Shown here: positions 6,741 through 11,903 of the stretch, in pieces
Position numbering within the stretch: position 1 is the stretch's first letter
Layout: each line of letters opens with the position of its first letter
Source: Ochromonadaceae sp. CCMP2298
Taxonomy: Eukaryota; Sar; Synurophyceae; Ochromonadales; Ochromonadaceae
Direction: 5' to 3'
Length of the DNA: 11,903 nucleotides
Assembly (NCBI GenBank): GCA_026770595.1
Contig: MU634486.1
Span: forward strand, 1 to 11,903
Position numbers and translations under genes: made by a program
The notes under the pieces: generated by a model
The model's database searches: none
Seen by the model: only the letters and a program-made list of their open reading frames with translations
What the model was told of the DNA's origin: nothing

Positions 6741-8713
6741 CTCCCCCCCCCACACCCAGAGACGCCGTGTTCAACCACTGCATCGGATGCGAGGAGTACA
6801 CAGAGGCGGCGCAGACACTCGCAGGGGCGAACCTGGAGAGCACAACGCGCCCCTTCAGCTGTCCCGAGAAGGTAGACATCTTCATAAAGTGCGCAGAGGC
6901 GGTGCTGGAGGCAGACGAGGCCATCGACGCAGAGGTGAGCGTGAACAAGTACTTGTATCCAGCTTGAGTCCAAATCGTGAACAAGACACGGTGGCCGAGG
7001 GCCTGACCCCTAATAATCATATTGTATGAACCTACTAACAATACCCTATTGTTAATACCTGAAGGTGTTCGTGAACAAGGCCTCTGCGCTGATAAACGAC
7101 GTGGACAGTGTCTCTCTGCAACTGCGATACAAGGTCACCTACGCTAGAGTCATGGATGCGAACAGGTACTTGTTTAAAGACTCGTAGACTTGTGGGCGTG
7201 CGGCGTACACGTACAAGTGAACACACGTACACGTATACATATGTACATATACACACATCGACTCATACACTCATATCGACTCTCTGACCTGTTATACGCA
7301 TATTACTCACCTTTACACTGGCTCTCACTGCAGGAAATTCGTGGAGGCTGCGCTGCGGTACTGCGAGCTGTCCTCCACCACTGCCAACGTAAGTGTAAAG
7401 ACGCCCATTCAGGCGAATAGTCACTAGGAGATGAAGCTCAGGGGGCTCAGGGATGCAGGGCCCAGGGGTCAGGGGTCAGGGGTCAGGGGTCAGGGGTCAG
7501 GGGTCAGGGGCTAAGCCTACTCCCTCGTGTATTGTACTGTTACATACCACTAACACGCACTCCACCACACCCGCGCACACAACTCCCCCTACACAGGTGG
7601 TACAAGAGGAACTCCTCGAACTCCTCGGCAAGGCCGTCACCTGCGCAATCCTATCAAAAACCGGCCCCCAGCGCGGACGCGTACTGGGTCTGTTGGTGAA
7701 GGACGAGCGCCTGGCCCAGCTGGACTGCCATGCCAAGTACAGCGCGCACAGCAACGTTCTGCGCAAGATGCACAATGAGCAGATATTGCGCAAGAGCGAG
7801 CTGGCCATGTTTGAGGAGAGTCTGATGCCGCACCAGAAGGCGGTAAGATAGGGAGGTGGGGGATGTCGAGCTGAAGGACTGAAATGGAGATCGTGCATAT
7901 TTCACCTCACCCCCGTCACCCGCCTAACTCTACCCCACCTACCCACCCCCCTACCCCCACCAACCCAGACCGCAGGCGACGGACACACCATTCTAGACAA
8001 GGCCGTGATGGAGCACAACATGACCTCCATGGCGCGCATATACGACAACATAACCTTCCAGCAATTGGGCCTGCTGCTGTCTCTGGACCCACAGAGGGCC
8101 GAAAAGGTGTGTTTGTGTACATATGTATATATGTAAATTTCAGCTCGTCTTATCTCCCACATCTCCCACATCTCCCACCTCCTCTAATCCCCTCCCACCT
8201 CGACTACTCTAATCACAGGTGGCGGCCGCTATGATCACAGAGGACCGACTCAAGGCCTCCATCGACCAGACAGGTGCGATCTCTGCCACATACCTGCCTT
8301 TGCCTTACATACCCCCTGCTCTGTGCCCTGCCCTGTGCCGCCACAGCCACCGCTGCACTGGGTAACAATTATTTAACCATCGTTTCTCTGTCCACCTGTC
8401 CACCTGTCCACCTGTCCACCTCCCCCCTCCCTGCCAACTTTATATCCCCTTACCCCCAGAGGACCTGTTGATATTCGAGGGGGGCGACGACTCGTTCAGC
8501 ACGTGGGACAGAGGCATCGAGGAGATCTGCTCAGATGTACGCTATGGGGTTATATGTGTCATTTATGTATCTATGTGTCCGTTTATCCACGTATCTGTGT
8601 GTCCATACCCATGTGCGTCTCCATCTGACGTATTTTCCTTTGTGGTCCTTCCTCCCTTCCTACAGATTTCTGAATTTGCCGACATCATGGAGCAGAGGTT
8701 CGTGAGGGCATGA
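6273..8713 (+). CDS. CSN4: COP9 signalosome subunit 4 (CSN4), nine exons
   Basis: Exons: 6273-6568, 6760-6934, 7065-7165, 7334-7388, 7597-7842, 7969-8106, 8219-8273, 8460-8536, 8666-8713. All eight introns are GT-AG and the joined frame is open, giving 396 aa (animal CSN4 is about 406). CSN4 is a PCI-domain scaffold of the COP9 signalosome, which removes Nedd8 from cullin-RING ligases. Diagnostic stretches are KVTYARVMDANRKFVEAA (about 183-200), LVKDERLAQLD, LMPHQKATAGDG (crossing the exon 5/6 junction), TILDKAVMEHNM, NITFQQLGLLL and MITEDRLKASIDQ. The last stretches are the winged-helix half of the PCI domain (about 200-360). The N-terminal helical repeats (1-190) are less conserved but collinear. 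Intron 2 has a perfect TACTAAC (7033-7039), 25 bases before its acceptor AG. Introns 1, 4, 6 and 7 hold short tandem repeats. The C-terminal tail (EFADIMEQRFVRA) is shorter than in animals. I am confident of the family; individual junctions are predictions. Confidence 0.92.
6641..6740 (+). repeat. Tandem and microsatellite repeats in CSN4 intron 1
   Basis: TCAAACAC occurs three times in tandem (6641-6664). It is followed by a CT-rich run (about 6697-6730), a CA run (6730-6740) and a C run before the acceptor at 6758-6759. Together these form the pyrimidine-rich end of intron 1 (6569-6759). Confidence 0.85.
7465..7510 (+). repeat. GGGGTCA x6 heptamer repeat in CSN4 intron 4
   Basis: Six exact copies of GGGGTCA (7465-7506) are followed by a seventh GGGG. 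Seven G4 runs spaced by three bases could form a G-quadruplex in the transcript or the DNA. The repeat sits 76 bases after the donor of intron 4 (7389-7596). Confidence 0.95.
8152..8178 (+). repeat. ATCTCCCAC-type 9-bp repeat in CSN4 intron 6
   Basis: Three tandem copies of ATCTCCCAC are followed by more C/T-rich sequence up to the acceptor at 8217-8218, so they make up most of the pyrimidine tract of intron 6. Confidence 0.9.
8391..8421 (+). repeat. TCCACCTG 8-bp repeat in CSN4 intron 7
   Basis: There are three full copies and one partial copy of TCCACCTG, followed by C-rich sequence before the acceptor at 8458-8459. Confidence 0.9.
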
Positions 8714-9218
8714 GGTGAGGACCTGAGGGCACAAGTCCACTGTATATACTTGATTAGGGGCCCATGCAGGAGTCAGTTGAGGAATGGAATCCCAGTAGGG
8801 GAACTGCCGTCAGCGTACTCTATGCTTTTCACAATATCCAGGAGCTTTCACAGTTTCACAGCTTCCAGGAAATTACTTGTCCTTTCCAACTGGACCACTA
8901 AATCTCACCAAGTGTAAGAAAGCAAGTAAGAAGGTTTCTGTTTTTCTTTACTTTTAGGGTCTGTTGGATCTCAAGGCCTTGAATGCTGCCTAACTCCTGT
9001 AGAGACTTATCCACTTCTATCCCATTCCTTACTTAAATCGATTGGCGTTCCTACTCGAATTAAGATGCACGGAGATGGATGCGAGTGCGTTCCTTTATTC
9101 AATAATTGAATACGGGTGTCCAATCGGCATCCTTCGCAAAGGAGACTTTCAAAACTGCTGGGCTGTTAGTGTGATAATGTGATACTATGTGAGACTGAGG
9201 GGCTGTGACTGACACTGT
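8714..9218. other. Convergent intergenic region between CSN4 and ZIP genes
   Basis: These 505 bp carry both 3' ends. No gene is seen. The region includes a 17-base palindrome TATTCAAT-A-ATTGAATA (9096-9112). There is no obvious AATAAA in either direction; polyadenylation signals could not be placed. Confidence 0.5.
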
Positions 9219-10983
9219 TTACATGATCCGGTCAGCCAGCAGTACCACATAAACCCCCGCAAATATGCACAGGCTGATCCACCACTTCTCGTCCTCCCCC
9301 TGGGCATTGCGGGCCTCAATGAGGAGCTCGTTGCACACGAGGAAGAGCAGCGCGACCACGCCGAATGCCACGAAGGCAATAAACAGCATGGGGATGTGCT
9401 TCACGGCCCCAGCGAGGGCAGCGCCGACACCTGTTGGTGCGTGGGGATTGGAAGTTAGGGTGCGGGGTGCAGAGTGCTAGGGATAAGCAGGGGACAGGGT
9501 ACAGAATGTAGGATGTAGGGCGCAGGAAGCAGGATAAGGGGTATACAGGGGCGCAGGGGGTGGATAAGGCATCACCATACGTCTGACTCACCTGCCGCGA
9601 AGAACATCAACAAAGGCGGCCCGTACAGAGCGATGCCTCTCTTAAGAGCTGATGTGCCTGTGCACTTGACTAGTCTGGAGGCGTACGCCATACCCAGGAA
9701 GGACATCTCGAAACAGTTCGCGAACGCAAGCACAATCCCCGCCTTGGGAGAGATGGCCACACTCACGCCGATCAGAAAGCCATCCACAAAGCAGTCAATA
9801 GTCACCGGGAGGACGAGATTTAGGGGCAGTTTATCTCCCTCGCTCGTCTCCGGCAGAGACTTCACGCGGTTCCACTTGGCTGCCGCGGACTCAATGGTTT
9901 TGTGGAACACCTCTATCTGATTGTCCATCATGTCCATGTGCTCGTGCATCTCCGTCAGCACGCCCTTATCAATCACAGGCTCATTAATGTGCTCCACTAG
10001 GTGCTCCACAGTGTAGCGCAGTTTTACGAGTCTCTTCTTCATGAAGATCTTTCGCTCCTCTGTGACCCACTTCGAACCCGTGGTGAAGTGAGCATTGGCC
10101 GTGTCGGCTTCCGAGCCCTGCAGTAGGCGCCTGCAGTGGTCCAGCTTGTATTGCAGTGTGTGAATCTCCTCGTCAATGCGCTCGGCGATATCTTCTGTCT
10201 GGCGGGTGGTGAGCTCTGTACCCTTCTCCAGCAACTCTTCTGACTTTAATTCCATCATCTTCACGCATGCAACCAGCTCCTCCAGATGCTCCTTGATGTG
10301 GATGCGGTGCGCAGGGCGCGCAATGGCCATTGAAGCGCGCTCCACGGGCGCCTCCTCCCAGTTCTGGTCGTCCGTCAGGGTGCCGTATTGGGTGAGTTCG
10401 ACGTCCCCGTCTTCCAACATATCTGCCGGAGACGCGCCCTTGGGGTAGGACTTCTGCCTAGAGGCGCCGTGCATCAGAGACACCACCCCGTCCGCCACGC
10501 CCTCGTATTCGTCCTTCCCGTCAGAGAGCTCCTCCAACCTGCCGATGATCACCTCGAGGCCGTAGACGGTGCACAGGCCGACGAAGAAGCCGATAGTGAT
10601 GCCCAGAGTCGAGTCCTCCAACGATGCGTCGGACAGGATGGGGAAGAGCTCGCTGGCCACTGGAGAGTGGAGAGTGGAGAGTGGAGAGTGGGGCTGTTAG
10701 AGAGGAATGCAGGTAGTATAGAGATGTAGAGAGGTTCATTACCTGCAGCGAGGATCAGCCCTGCGGCGAAGTTCTGGAAGCAAGCTTCCGTTTGCGCACT
10801 GACCTCCACGTTGGTCAGTATGGCTTCAGACACGATCATGGCTATAGAGCAGAGCAAACAACAGAAAGGGAGTGTTATTCAGACAGTAGACAGCAGGATG
10901 TGAGTACGTGGTGCTTCATTACCAACAGTGGGAAAGCATCCGATGAGAAAGCCGAAGGCGACATCTGCCTCGGTGCCCGACAT
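9219..10983 (-). CDS. ZIP-family metal transporter-like membrane protein with long cytosolic-type loop, four exons
   Basis: Exons on the minus strand: 10983-10923, 10841-10743, 10659-9592, 9430-9219. Donors GTAATG, GTAATG and GTGAGT and acceptors TAG, CAG and CAG keep phase 1 at every junction, giving 479 aa. Predicted membrane spans: ~8-29, ~42-62 (FAAGLILAAVASELFP, ZIP TM2-like), ~72-93, ~333-356, ~358-380, ~394-418, ~421-443 and ~458-475. This is eight in all, as in ZIP proteins. TM7 ends ALLFLVCNELLIEA, a strong ZIP signature. TM4 reads DCFVDGFLIG (342-351), where ZIPs usually have His-Asn-x-x-Asp/Glu-Gly; TM5 reads NCFEMSFLG in place of the HExxHE-type motif. The metal-site histidines are thus absent, leaving Asp342, Asp346, Asn368 and Glu371. 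The TM3-TM4 loop is about 240 residues, charged, probably coiled coil, with an EMHEHMDMMDN stretch (290-300). ZIP fold: fairly sure. Substrate and membrane: unknown. Confidence 0.8.
10661..10691 (-). repeat. Heptamer repeat at the 3' end of ZIP intron 2
   Basis: On the plus strand TGGAGAG is repeated four times and followed by TGG. On the gene's strand this reads CCACTCT repeats and directly forms the pyrimidine tract next to the acceptor (AG at 10661-10660) of the 83-bp intron. Confidence 0.92.
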
Positions 10984-11505
10984 TCTTCAATCGGGGAGGG
11001 GGGACTTTGGAAGCGAAGGGGGTATTTTAAGCGCTCCTGTGGGCTGAGGCTGGGCTGACGAGAGTCAGACGTTCGAAGTTAGCACTGTTTGCTTTGCTCA
11101 GCTCGGATGACATTCAATCTAGTTCAATCACGGCCAAACTGGGCGTGAGGTGCGTGGTGGATCCCAGAGGGATCGAATCTTTTTATTTTGGATTTTTTCA
11201 GAGGCCAGGCAGGAAGGCTTGCCGGATGCCACAGCCCTGTTTCCGGTGTGCTGAGGGGGCCTGCCAAATCCCTACTGGGCGCACGGCGGAGCGAGCTAAA
11301 ACCCGTCCAATTTTCAACTATTGGCGAGGGTCCTGCAAAGCTGGAGCTGCGAGTGGTCGGAGGCGCAGACGATGCTTGCTTCGAGAGCAATGGCTCTTCA
11401 GCTGATCAGTCGCTTCCTCTCACTTCTTTTGTCTTATCCGATCGCTACCGCGCGATCTTCGAGACTATAGACGTGTGCTTCGTTTGCTTCTCTGCACTCT
11501 GTACG
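10984..11505. promoter_or_regulatory. Divergent promoter region between ZIP gene and the right-end gene
   Basis: These 522 bp lie between the two divergent start codons and presumably hold both promoters and leaders. Seen: an inverted repeat GATCCC-AGA-GGGATC (11160-11174), a T-rich run (11179-11197), and paired CCAAT-type sites in opposite orientation (GTCCAATTTT near 11307, CTATTGGCG near 11319). No tRNA or small ORF is convincing here. Confidence 0.5.
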
Positions 11506-11903
11506 ATGGCGGCCACGACAGCTTCCGAGTACCTGCAGACATCGATGGCTTTGGTGAATCGTGTCCCCCTCTCAAACGATGGCTTCCACATTCACGTGGT
11601 ACCGTCCACGTCCCTGAAAGAGGGTTTTATTTTCGCGATGCTGCTTCCATCCGAGGGCTTTGATTGGGAGGCCTGTTTGGCGGACGCCACTCGGTTGGGA
11701 GCGGACGCGGTGTTCGCGGGGAACGAGTTTCAGTGGATGAGGGTTATGTACGTGAAGGAGACGGGGGGGATTGTGGCGACCTGCGTAGGCGGCAACCCCT
11801 CAGTGCACGTGCCGGAGGGCCCGCTGGTATTCCCCGACATGGTCCACGCCCTGGTACTCGTCGACTGGTTCCAGACGAGCTTGGAGGTGTCCGGCGCCAT
11901 CAC
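11506..11903 (+). CDS. 5' part of an unrecognised protein-coding gene, running off the window
   Basis: From the ATG at 11506 (start MAATTASEYLQTSMALVNRV) the frame stays open for 132 codons to the window edge, with no stop. Codon use is G/C-rich at third positions, like the neighbouring genes, while the other two plus-strand frames are broken or look like shadows. The sequence contains VVPSTSLKEGFIFAMLLPSEGFDW, AGNEFQWMRVMYVKETGG and VFPDMVHALVLVDWFQ, which suggest a folded alpha/beta domain. No signal peptide or membrane segment is visible. The ATG has A (11503) at -3. I do not recognise the family. An intron could lie within the part seen: GTGCGT-type donors are not obvious, but GTACGT-like strings occur. 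Confidence applies to this being coding, not to any function. Confidence 0.6.
   Translation, partial: MAATTASEYLQTSMALVNRVPLSNDGFHIHVVPSTSLKEGFIFAMLLPSEGFDWEACLADATRLGADAVFAGNEFQWMRVMYVKETGGIVATCVGGNPSVHVPEGPLVFPDMVHALVLVDWFQTSLEVSGAI

Noticed and set aside
6595-7029. 144-codon plus-strand frame within CSN4
   Set aside because: It reads intron 1 low-complexity sequence and then exon 2 in the wrong frame.
7465-7510. Possible telomere-like or CRISPR-like repeat
   Set aside because: GGGGTCA is not a known telomere unit and there are no spacers; it is a simple tandem repeat inside an intron.
6273-8713. Proteasome lid PCI subunit (Rpn type) as identity of the nine-exon gene
   Set aside because: I considered this from the N-terminal helices. 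The motifs KVTYARVMDANRKF, LMPHQKAT and ITEDRLKASIDQ fit CSN4 specifically.
5758-9060. 13-base string TTCCTACTCGAAT shared by 5758-5770 and 9048-9060
   Set aside because: About one such 13-base match is expected by chance in a window this long, and the flanks do not match.
11159-11180. tRNA T-arm-like GGATCGAATC
   Set aside because: No acceptor stem, anticodon arm or D-arm can be placed around it; the surroundings are T-rich leader sequence.

Overview
The window is nuclear DNA of a eukaryote. Four lines of evidence show this: GT-AG introns of about 80-250 bp that restore reading frames exactly, one intron with a perfect TACTAAC branch-point sequence, ATG starts with a purine at -3, and eukaryote-only families (a COP9 signalosome subunit and an STK16-like kinase). 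One gene product begins with a signal peptide followed by an ASAFAP-like A|FAGP junction. That junction is the hallmark of plastid-targeted proteins in algae with red-derived complex plastids (stramenopiles, cryptophytes, haptophytes, some relatives). My best inference is therefore such an alga. I cannot name the species, and this lineage call rests on one protein.

Layout, left to right. (1) At 86-522 lies a 437-bp foldback element whose two arms match perfectly for 173 bp; no transposase is seen. (2) 792-3209 (+) is an intronless STK16/NAK-family protein kinase with a long acidic, low-complexity middle carrying adaptor-ear-like D-F motifs, and a C-terminal PH-like region. (3) 3690-4424 (+) is a single-pass membrane protein of unknown function with a KEN-box sequence. 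(4) 5000-5714 (+, 2 exons) is a secreted or plastid-targeted NifU-like domain protein that has lost the Fe-S-binding CxxC. (5) 6273-8713 (+, 9 exons) is COP9 signalosome subunit 4. (6) 9219-10983 (-, 4 exons) is a ZIP-family metal transporter without the usual membrane histidines and with a very long coiled-coil-like loop. (7) 11506 to the window end (+) is the open 5' part of an unrecognised gene, divergent from the ZIP gene across 522 bp.

Genes are about 0.5 kb apart and coding sequence is GC-richer than the spacers. There is no operon-like logic and the neighbours do not form one pathway. Several introns contain short tandem repeats of 7-9 bp, different in each intron, often forming the pyrimidine tract before the 3' splice site. 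The upstream regions of the NifU-like and CSN4 genes share a diverged sequence block. I saw no tRNA, rRNA, CRISPR array or complete transposon.
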